Shown piece after piece: positions 48,225 to 55,993 of a stretch of DNA of 64,000 nucleotides (position 1 is the first letter of the stretch; every line of letters begins with the position of its first letter). The translations under genes were made by a program, and so were the position numbers. Below the pieces are notes generated by a model, which did no database searches, had not been told where the DNA came from, and was given only the letters and a program-made list of their open reading frames with translations. Source of the DNA: CAVQMC01 sp963713505 (lineage in GTDB: Bacteria; Bacteroidota; Ignavibacteria; Ignavibacteriales; Ignavibacteriaceae). The stretch covers positions 51,326 to 115,325 of the forward strand of contig CAVQMC010000013.1 in the NCBI GenBank assembly GCA_963713505.1. Reading direction: 5' to 3'.

Positions 48225-49485
48225 ATGAATATAAAATCTGAAAATACCAGCGCTGTAAAAACAAAAACTTTTGATGTTCAAAAAATCAGAGCAGACTTCC
48301 CTATTCTGAATCAAAAGATTCACGGAAAGCCGCTTTGCTATTTTGATAATGCAGCAACTACGCAGAAACCAAAAGTTGTTATCGAATCTTTAAATGAATA
48401 TTACACATCGATGAATTCGAATATTCACCGCGGTGTTCATCATTTAAGCGAAGTTGCTACCAAAGCTTTTGAAGATGCAAGAATTAAAATTAAAAACTTT
48501 ATAAATGCTTCCAGCGAAAAAGAAATTATTTTTACCAGAGGAACAACCGAATCAATTAATTTAGTTTCAAATTCATTCGGAAGATCAAATTTAAAAGAAG
48601 GCGACGAAATTATAATTTCCGGAATGGAACATCATTCCAATATAGTTCCTTGGCAGTTGATTTGTCAGGAGAAAAAAGCAAAATTAAAAGTAATTCCGAT
48701 TGATGATAACGGTGATTTAATTTTAGATAATCTTGAAAATTTAATAACCGAAAAGACAAAACTTATTTCAATCGTTTATGTTTCCAATTCATTAGGAACC
48801 ATAAATCCTGTTAATAAAATAATAGATACTGCACATAAATATAATATTCCTGTTTTGCTTGATGCCGCTCAAACTGTAAGTCATTTAAAAGTTGATGTTC
48901 AAAAACTTGACTGCGATTTTCTTGCTTTTTCCGGACATAAAATTTACGGTCCGACAGGAATTGGAGTTTTATACGGAAAAGAGAATCTGCTTGACAAAAT
49001 GCCTCCTTTTATGGGAGGCGGAGATATGATCTCCAAAGTTACATTTGAAAAAACATCTTATAATGATTTGCCTTATAAATTCGAGGCCGGAACTTCCAAC
49101 ATTGCAGATGCAATTGGTCTGGGAACTGCAATTGATTATATATACCGGAATTGGTTTTGACAATATCAAAGCATACGAATCGGAACTATTATCTTATGCT
49201 ACAGATGAATTAATCAAAATTCCAAAGCTTAAAATTATCGGACAGGCAAAAGAGAAAAGCGCTGTTATTTCATTTGTTCTGGAAGATGTTCATCCGCATG
49301 ATGTAGGAACATTTTTGGATTTTGAAGGTATTGCAATCAGAACCGGACATCATTGTACACAGCCTGTTATGGATCGATATAATATTCCGGCAACATCACG
49401 AGCTTCCTTTGCAATTTATAATACAAAAGAAGAAATCAATACTTTAGTTAATGCTGTTAAAAAAGTAATAGAGGTTTTTAGCTGA
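48225..49485 (+). CDS. sufS: Cysteine desulfurase SufS (one frameshift)
   Basis: PLP enzyme delivering sulfur from cysteine to SufU. 419 aa after correction. 'FDNAATTQKPK' near the start, PLP lysine in 'FSGHKIYGPTGIG', and the catalytic Cys in 'IRTGHHCTQPVMDRY' are present. The frame breaks at about 49141 (an extra T in TATATACC), between 'GTAIDYI' and 'TGIGFDNIKAYE'. The TGA overlaps the sufU ATG (TGATG), and this coupling supports the corrected reading. Confidence 0.95.
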
Positions 49486-49943
49486 TGGATAATGAATTAA
49501 GAGAACTCTATCAACAAGTTATTTTGGATCATAATAAAAGTCCTAGGAATTTTAGAATAATTGAAAATGCAAATCATTTCGCCGAAGGTTACAATCCTTT
49601 ATGCGGAGACAGAATAAACATTTATTTAGATGTGGAAGACGGAATAATAAAAGATATTTCTTTTCAAGGTTCAGGTTGTGCAATAAGTAAAGCTTCAGCT
49701 TCTTTAATGAGTTCAATATTAAAAGGAAAAAAACTTGATGAAGCCAAAAAGATTTTTGAAGAGTTTCATGATCTTGTAACCGGAAAGTCGGAAGAAAATG
49801 CTGATTTTGAAAAGATTGGAAAGTTGGCTGTGTTTGCCGGAGTTAGAGAATTTCCGGCCAGAGTTAAATGTGCAAGCTTAGCCTGGCATACAATGATGAC
49901 GGCTTTAAATAACGAAGAAAAAATTGTAATAACTGAAAACTAA
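49485..49943 (+). CDS. sufU: SufU (IscU-like sulfur transfer/scaffold protein)
   Basis: 152 aa. The three cysteines of the IscU/SufU core are visible: 'NPLCGDRINIYLDV', 'GSGCAISKASASLM' and 'RVKCASLAWHTM'. An insertion between the second and third cysteine ('MSSILKGKKLDEAKKIF...FEKIGKLAVFAGVREF') marks SufU rather than IscU. It accepts sulfur from SufS. Intact and coupled to sufS by a TGATG overlap. Confidence 0.94.
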   Translation: MDNELRELYQQVILDHNKSPRNFRIIENANHFAEGYNPLCGDRINIYLDVEDGIIKDISFQGSGCAISKASASLMSSILKGKKLDEAKKIFEEFHDLVTGKSEENADFEKIGKLAVFAGVREFPARVKCASLAWHTMMTALNNEEKIVITEN

Positions 49944-49955
49944 TATTTTACAATT

Positions 49956-50276
49956 ATGAGCGAATTAAAAAAACAAGAATTAGAAGAAAAAATTATTCAA
50001 GTATTAAAAACTTGCTACGATCCGGAAATTCCTGTGGATATTTTTGAGCTTGGTTTGATTTATCAAATAGAAATAGATGATAATGCGAATGTATTGATTA
50101 AAATGACGCTTACTTCCCCGGCTTGTCCTGTTGCAGGTTCTTTACCTCCGGAAGTTGAATCAAAAATAAGATCTTTGCCGGAAGTAAATGATGCAAAAAT
50201 TGAAATTGTCTGGAGCCCGCCTTGGGATAAAGAAATGATGTCCGATGTAGCTAAAGTAGAACTTGGATTTATGTAA
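49956..50276 (+). CDS. MIP18-family (DUF59/SufT-like) protein
   Basis: 106 aa: 'CYDPEIPVDIFELGLIYQIEI' and 'MTLTSPACPVAGSLPPEVESKIRSLP' are the standard DUF59 motifs, with the conserved cysteine in 'TSPACP'. The family helps mature Fe-S proteins. It follows sufU by 12 bp in the suf operon. Confidence 0.92.
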   Translation: MSELKKQELEEKIIQVLKTCYDPEIPVDIFELGLIYQIEIDDNANVLIKMTLTSPACPVAGSLPPEVESKIRSLPEVNDAKIEIVWSPPWDKEMMSDVAKVELGFM

Positions 50277-50326
50277 TTGAGACTTTTCTTTCTCGTGTTT
50301 AATTAAAATAAAATAGGAGTGCAAAA

Positions 50327-50863
50327 ATGTTTAACATTATTTCCCGACCACCAATATATGATCAGGAAGCGGTTCAGCCGATGAGAGATGAATTAGTTGC
50401 TGTTGGTTTTACAGAACTGATGACTCCAAAAGATGCTGAAGAAGCTATAAAAACAAATGATGATAAAACAACTTTGGTTATGATTAATTCTGTTTGCGGA
50501 TGTGCAGCCGGAAGTGCAAGACCTGGTTTATCCTTAGCTTTACAGCATAATGTTATTCCTGATAAACTTTATACTGTTTTTGCCGGACAGGAAAGAGATG
50601 CAGTTGATAAAGTAAGAGAATTAATCGGAAATTATCCTCCTTCTTCTCCGAGTGTTGCATTATTTAAGAACGGAAAACTAATTCATTTTATGCAGAGATA
50701 TGAAATTGAGGGTAATAGCCCCGAAACAATTGCAAGCGAATTAAAAGATGTTTTTGAAGAACATTGCTCGAATGAAGGACCGTCAATTAGTCCTGAAAAT
50801 TTTGCAAAAGTTATGTATGCAAAATCTTGCGGTTCAAAAATTCCGTTATTCAAAGGTGAATAA
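50327..50863 (+). CDS. BrxA/BrxB (YphP/YqiW) family bacilliredoxin
   Basis: 178 aa with the active-site motif CGC ('INSVCGCAAGSARPG'), plus 'TVFAGQERDAVDKVREL' and 'SPSVALFKNGKLIHFM', all typical of the family, which reduces bacillithiol-mixed disulfides. A C-terminal extension ('FAKVMYAKSCGSKIPLFKGE') adds a further cysteine. It sits in the suf operon, which suggests a role in thiol protection of the Fe-S machinery (inference). A terminator follows at 50875. Confidence 0.85.
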   Translation: MFNIISRPPIYDQEAVQPMRDELVAVGFTELMTPKDAEEAIKTNDDKTTLVMINSVCGCAAGSARPGLSLALQHNVIPDKLYTVFAGQERDAVDKVRELIGNYPPSSPSVALFKNGKLIHFMQRYEIEGNSPETIASELKDVFEEHCSNEGPSISPENFAKVMYAKSCGSKIPLFKGE

Positions 50864-50874
50864 TTTTATAAACG

Positions 50875-50896
50875 CCGGTGCTTTTTTAAGCACCGG
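50875..50896 (+). terminator. Terminator after the bacilliredoxin gene
   Basis: CCGGTGCTT (50875-50883) and AAGCACCGG (50888-50896), a 9-bp perfect stem followed by TTTAATT. It separates the suf genes from the Rrf2 gene. Confidence 0.8.
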
Positions 50897-50918
50897 TTTA
50901 ATTAAGGCTGAATGAAAT

Positions 50919-51392
50919 ATGAAATTTAGTACACAGGAAGAATATGGACTTAGGTGTTTGTTAAGAATTGGAAAGTCTGAAGACGGATTAACGATCCCTG
51001 AAATAAGCGAATTGGAAGGATTATCAACTGCAAATGTTGGTAAAATTTTAAGAGTACTTAGATTAGGCGGATTTATAGAAAGCACACGCGGACAATCAGG
51101 CGGATATAAATTATCCAGGCCAGCAAATCAAATTATAATAGGTAATGTTTTGGCGGCGTTAGGCGGAAGACTTTTTGAAAAAGGATTTTGTGATCTTCAT
51201 GCAGGAACAGAATCAATTTGCACGAATTCAATTGACTGCTCTGTTCGATCTCTTTGGGGAATAATTCAATCTTTACTTGACAATGTTCTCAGTAAAACTA
51301 CTCTTCAAGATCTTTTAGGCAAAGAACATGAAGCGAATGAAATCGTCACTTCTATTGCTGAAGAGATAGATCCAAATATCGTTAAAAATTAA
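50919..51392 (+). CDS. Rrf2 family regulator, IscR-like
   Basis: 157 aa. Winged-helix start 'FSTQEEYGLRCLLRIG', recognition region 'LSTANVGKILRVLRLGGFIES', then three cysteines spaced C-x(12)-C-x(5)-C ('FCDLHAGTESICTNSIDC'), resembling the [2Fe-2S] site of IscR-type sensors. It probably senses Fe-S status and controls the suf genes (inference from position). It comes after the suf terminator. Confidence 0.88.
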   Translation: MKFSTQEEYGLRCLLRIGKSEDGLTIPEISELEGLSTANVGKILRVLRLGGFIESTRGQSGGYKLSRPANQIIIGNVLAALGGRLFEKGFCDLHAGTESICTNSIDCSVRSLWGIIQSLLDNVLSKTTLQDLLGKEHEANEIVTSIAEEIDPNIVKN

Positions 51393-51400
51393 TCCCAATT

Positions 51401-52888
51401 TTATTCAACTCTTATTATTGGATAATATTTTTTTTCTTTAAGTAATCCTTTAAATTCTTGGTATACAACAAAACCTATCATAGACTGAGGTTCAAATGCT
51501 TGAACAATCATATTTCCGAAAATCTGGTTAATTGGAACATATATAAAATGATTTAAAATATTTCCGCTATAATCTTCAACTTTCACTTTTGGATCCGGGA
51601 CCATCAACTCTTCTAACTCGGTTGAATCAATTTTATTTATAAAATAACTTTTAATCCTATCGTCTTTATCTGCTTTGTAATTAGAAAAATCAATTCCGTG
51701 ATTTGTTAAAAAATTAATTACATTTTTTAATGTGTCCGGAACTAAATATCCTTTAGGCTTATTAACAGATAAGATTATTTCATTATCAGGATGAAAATTA
51801 TCAACTGATATTACAGTATCTTTGCCGCTATATAAGGAAAGCAATCTCATGTTCAGTGATTTTTTTCCTTTAATATGTTCCATTCTAATTGCAACCAAAC
51901 TTGTATCATTCGGATTTATTAGATTGTATCTGTTTTGTTCTACTAACTTTTTAATTTCGTTTTTATGTTCAAAAGAATAATAAAGCAAAGCCTCCATTGC
52001 AGTTTTTTGGCCCTCTGCTCTGTGTTTAATGTTGTCGGAATAAGCATCTTTTCCATTTAATCCTTCAACTATAAATGAAAATGAATTTAAAATTCCAAAG
52101 CTTTGTCTTCCATCATTTATATCATAAGTACTTCTTCTTAACCGTTCAATATTGGGTGGACCGCCAAGGATATAATTATTAAAACTAAAACCATTTTCAT
52201 TTAAATACTTTTCTGCATAAGGAAGAAAAAAATCATTTTCATAATTAAATATTTCCTTAGAAACATTTGGATTAGTAACTGTTCCGAATTGTTCGTCATA
52301 ATTTTTTATGTATCCAAATTTTTTCCAACTACTTGTATACGGATAATATTCATGAACATCCAAAGTAACTTCAGGTAAAAATTCCTTGAATAATTTATGA
52401 AGTCCAATAGTTTCTGGCTGGGTTAATATCAAATGATTTCTATTCAGATCTTGTTTGTTCCCGTTTCTTCTTTGATTAACTTCGGAACCGTCCGGATTCA
52501 TTTGCGGAACAATGATTAAATCAATTTTATCCAGCAGATGATTTAGTTTTCCGTTTACAAAATTTTTAGCTACAAGTAGGGCTCCTTCTTTGCCAGATTG
52601 TTCATTCCCATGCTGCTGAGCAAAAATTAATACTTTAATTTTTGAAGTATCTGAGTTAAATATAGAATTAGAAATTAATAAAGCGGGGATTTCTCTTCCC
52701 TCTGCACTTTTCGCTATATATTTCAATGTTATGTTTTTATCAAGTTCAGATATTTCTTTTAAATAAGAAATTAACTCTTTATATGAAGTCAACTTTTTAT
52801 AATCATTTTTTTCTAATGGAGTTTCAATAGTTTGAGGATAAATTACCAGACTTATAAACAGTAAAAAAGAGCATATTAAAATTTTCAT
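51401..52888 (-). CDS. Secreted M14 family zinc carboxypeptidase
   Basis: 495 aa. Signal peptide MKILICSFLLFISLVIYPQ. Zinc ligands H93 and E96 in 'QQHGNEQSG' and a later His in 'TLDVHEYYP'; substrate-binding 'RRNGNKQDLNRNH'; catalytic Glu in 'FSFIVEGLNG'. It removes C-terminal residues from peptides. About 170 extra residues at the C-terminus have no recognised domain. It follows the cyanophycinase-like gene by 30 bp on the same strand, suggesting joint use in peptide breakdown. Confidence 0.9.
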   Translation of the reverse strand: MKILICSFLLFISLVIYPQTIETPLEKNDYKKLTSYKELISYLKEISELDKNITLKYIAKSAEGREIPALLISNSIFNSDTSKIKVLIFAQQHGNEQSGKEGALLVAKNFVNGKLNHLLDKIDLIIVPQMNPDGSEVNQRRNGNKQDLNRNHLILTQPETIGLHKLFKEFLPEVTLDVHEYYPYTSSWKKFGYIKNYDEQFGTVTNPNVSKEIFNYENDFFLPYAEKYLNENGFSFNNYILGGPPNIERLRRSTYDINDGRQSFGILNSFSFIVEGLNGKDAYSDNIKHRAEGQKTAMEALLYYSFEHKNEIKKLVEQNRYNLINPNDTSLVAIRMEHIKGKKSLNMRLLSLYSGKDTVISVDNFHPDNEIILSVNKPKGYLVPDTLKNVINFLTNHGIDFSNYKADKDDRIKSYFINKIDSTELEELMVPDPKVKVEDYSGNILNHFIYVPINQIFGNMIVQAFEPQSMIGFVVYQEFKGLLKEKKYYPIIRVE

Positions 52889-52918
52889 TTAAATTAATCC
52901 GAATTTATTAGTTAAATT

Positions 52919-54934
52919 TTATTTCAATACTAACATTGATTTTGTTTGAACAATATCATCATACTTTAATTGATAAAAATAAACCCCGCTTGCCAAATTT
53001 TGAGCATTAAAATTTACTTTATAAAAGCCTTTATTTAAATCTTCATTTATTAAGGTATTTATTTCTTTACCCAAAATGTTATAAACTTTTAATGATACGA
53101 ATCCTGGTAATGGTATTTCAAAACTAATTGTTGTAACAGGGTTAAACGGATTGGGATAATTATTAAATAAGAAAAAACTTTTGTGACTTATTTTTTTTGA
53201 TGAAATGTCGGAAGTGAAATTAAATTTTTTTGTAATTAATGAATATTCAATTCCATTTTTAGAACTTAATGAATACCTTAAATTATTCATTGCAACAACC
53301 TGTCTGTAACCGCTGCCAGAATTGGAAGTATAAGTGGAAGAATCTACAAAAGTTGTGTTTGATGCATCTACTAATATTGACGGGATTGTTCCATTTAATT
53401 TTATAGACTTAGATAAGTAATTAATAAAGATACGATTTGTTCTATCTGTAAAAATGCCAAGACAATTTCTGTTTCTCATTAAACCATAAAGGAGCGCACA
53501 AGTTCTATTTTCATAATAAGACGAATTTTGCAGAAGTAATGGTTGAAATATTAGCTCTCCAAAAATATTAAAACCAATATTATTGGTCAGTTCGCCATAA
53601 TAAGCTGCATAAGGTTCTTCATCCGTGTTATATATATAATTTTGCCCTGTTAATTTTCCTGAATTACCAAAGAAGAAACATGGAGTGTGATTTATTATTT
53701 TTCCAAGAAATGCTGATCCGCAAACTTTAGAAGTATCATTTAATTGAGCTAAAATGTTTAATGAATCGCCAAGAATTAAAAAACAGGTTGCATTAATTAT
53801 TAATTCCTTAACTTCATTTGATTCCAAACTGCTTTGATCAATAAAAGCAGAATTATAATTGTATCCGTTTGCGGATAAATAATTTGTAACCAAATTTGTT
53901 TGATTTAAATATCCTTGGTTTGATAAAACTAGAATGGATTGTGAATTTTCAAAATTCAAAAACTCAGTAAGATTATATGATATTTGTTGTTCAATTTGAT
54001 TAGAACCGGTGAGCCACAAATTTGTTTTAGGATAATTATAACTTCTAGAAGTGTCGACAGTTTTTGCAGAAGGCGGAACATAAAATATAGATTTAGTGTT
54101 AAGATCGAATTTCCAATCTTTAGTTAATTGATCACATTTTAAATTCTCAATTAAATAGTTATTATTGTTTTGGTTGTTGAATATTGTTTCATCATCTTTT
54201 TGAAATATACTTACTGCTCCGCTTCCCATCACTTCCCCAATCCCGTTTTCATCGATGCAAAATGCAGTTCTGTCATCTATTCCAATTCCTATGAAATCAG
54301 AATTACTTTGATAATGATAATTAAACATCATAGGAATAAGTCTGGCAAATCTTCCTCTTTCGATAAAATGTGTATCAAAAAGTACATTAGGAACGAGATT
54401 TAAGAAATCATTATCAAGTTGAACGAATGTAGTAAAGGGATTTATCAAGTAAGTACTTAAATCTCCAGAACCATTCTGGGCCGTAAACACAACTTCGCTT
54501 AGTACCATAGCGCCTGCACTTGTACCAGCAATAACGCCTCCATGTTCGTATACATATCTGATTGCGTCTTCAGTTTTAGTATTCTTCCATGTATTTACAT
54601 AATTCCATTGATCCCCGCCTTTAATAAAAATTGCATCTGATGTTATAAGTTCATTAAAGATTTCCTGAGAGTTTGCAATATCAAAAGAATTTATTTTTTT
54701 GTTTACGGCTTGAGAGGCCCCCAATGATAAAAAATAATTCGGTATCCAATCAGATTCATCATAATAAGAAAGAATTAATATTTTCCCACTGTCGGATTTT
54801 TGAACTATCCATGAGTACGGAGCATCGCTCCAATCATTATAATTCTCTCCACCTCCACCAACGGCACATATATATCCTTGTGCACTTATTAAGTTCGAAA
54901 TTAGAAATAATATGCAGGAAACATATTTAATCAT
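52919..54934 (-). CDS. Secreted cyanophycinase-like S51 peptidase with T9SS C-terminal domain
   Basis: 671 aa. Signal peptide; then a cyanophycinase-like S51 domain with 'AIFIKGGDQ' (about 101-109), nucleophile S139 in 'GTSAGAM', His in 'DTHFIERGRFARL' (H189) and 'IGIGIDDRTAF'. A second, degenerate copy of the same fold seems to follow ('FLILGDSLN', 'FFFGNSGKL'), lacking the GTSAGA serine context. The C-terminus is a T9SS sorting domain ('NNYPNPFNPVTTISFEIP', 'GVYFYQLKYDD') so the enzyme is exported to the surface. Cyanophycinases cut cyanophycin into beta-Asp-Arg; the real substrate here is unknown. The ATG overlaps the PorV-like stop (TAATG). Confidence 0.85.
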   Translation of the reverse strand: MIKYVSCILFLISNLISAQGYICAVGGGGENYNDWSDAPYSWIVQKSDSGKILILSYYDESDWIPNYFLSLGASQAVNKKINSFDIANSQEIFNELITSDAIFIKGGDQWNYVNTWKNTKTEDAIRYVYEHGGVIAGTSAGAMVLSEVVFTAQNGSGDLSTYLINPFTTFVQLDNDFLNLVPNVLFDTHFIERGRFARLIPMMFNYHYQSNSDFIGIGIDDRTAFCIDENGIGEVMGSGAVSIFQKDDETIFNNQNNNNYLIENLKCDQLTKDWKFDLNTKSIFYVPPSAKTVDTSRSYNYPKTNLWLTGSNQIEQQISYNLTEFLNFENSQSILVLSNQGYLNQTNLVTNYLSANGYNYNSAFIDQSSLESNEVKELIINATCFLILGDSLNILAQLNDTSKVCGSAFLGKIINHTPCFFFGNSGKLTGQNYIYNTDEEPYAAYYGELTNNIGFNIFGELIFQPLLLQNSSYYENRTCALLYGLMRNRNCLGIFTDRTNRIFINYLSKSIKLNGTIPSILVDASNTTFVDSSTYTSNSGSGYRQVVAMNNLRYSLSSKNGIEYSLITKKFNFTSDISSKKISHKSFFLFNNYPNPFNPVTTISFEIPLPGFVSLKVYNILGKEINTLINEDLNKGFYKVNFNAQNLASGVYFYQLKYDDIVQTKSMLVLK

Positions 54935-55930
54935 TAAAACGTGATACCAACCGAAATTCTGTTTAGACTTGGCAATATATCATAAACTGAATATGCATAA
55001 TCAAATTTAAAAGCAGGTATCTTTAAAAGGTAAATCTAATCCAGCGCCGAAAGAAAATTTCTGATCATCATAATTATATTTATAACCACCTCTTAAAAAT
55101 AATCTGTCAAAGAAAGCAATTTCAGTTCCCACATTTATTCTTTCATCATTATCATTAGGATGAATTGCATCCAGGCCGCCTCTTATTTTAACAAAATCAG
55201 CTTGATAAATATCAATTCCAATTCCTACTTGAAAATTAAGCGGGAGCGGATAACCTTCTGTTTGCAATTGTGCAGGTGTCAATCTGCTTAATGGATAATT
55301 ACTGTTTTTATCATAAACAATATTTAAATCAGGACCACCGAATTGAAGATCTCCTCCAAAATTAGTCATGCTCATTGCAATTGTTAAATTCTGAAAATCT
55401 AATCTGTATTGTGTGCCAATGTCAAAAGCCAGTCCGTCTGCTGTTTCATTCCAAATTCTTTGATAAACATATTTAGCGGTTATGCCTACACTAAATCTGT
55501 CAGTTAAATATTTGGCATAAGAAACTCCAATTGCCATATCTTGAGCATCGAAGAATCTTCCTGTTCCATTTGGTTCTTGTTCAGTTGTAATTTCCATTTT
55601 GCCTGTACTTAAAATAATCATGCTAGCAGCCAATACCCCGGCATCTCCGGTATTATAAGCAACGGAAGCAGCATTTAGATTAAACAGACTAAATAAATTT
55701 AAATATGAAAATTGTGCATCTACGTTATTTACTTTTACCAGCCCGGCAGGGTTCCAAAATACAGAAGATGCATCCCCGGTTAATCCTATTATTGCATTTC
55801 CCATTCCGGTAGATTTGGCATCAACTGGTATTTGCAAAAATTGAGCGCCGGATGTTCCTAGATTAGGATTTTGAGCAAAAATTGCAAAATTGGCGATCAG
55901 TAAAAAAACAATAGTAAAATATTTTTTCAT
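54934..55930 (-). CDS. PorV/PorQ-like outer-membrane protein (one frameshift)
   Basis: 331 aa after correction. Signal peptide MKKYFTIVFLLIANFAIFAQ, then 'TSGAQFLQIPVDAKSTGMGNAIIG' (start of the PorV/PorQ family barrel), and FadL-type strands to the end. PorV is the T9SS component that carries cargo to the attachment complex. The start ATG 55930 has GGAG upstream (the alternative TTG at 55942 is less likely). An extra G after TTTAAA at about 55021 hides the true end 'PAFKFDYAYSVYDILPSLNRISVGITF'. The corrected stop TAA overlaps the next gene's ATG. Confidence 0.85.
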
Positions 55931-55993
55931 TTTAAACTCCAAAATTTCATCAGATACAGTTAACCGTATATTGGCTTCCGATCAAACAAGACA

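Noticed and set aside
44584..49485. Programmed +1 frameshifting as a shared regulatory mechanism of suf genes and others
   Set aside because: The break sites share no slippery codon pair, stop context or downstream structure, occur at random places within domains, and also hit unrelated genes. Sequence error explains them more simply.
55931..55942. TTG start for the PorV-like gene
   Set aside because: The ATG at 55930 has a well-placed GGAG and a clean signal peptide.
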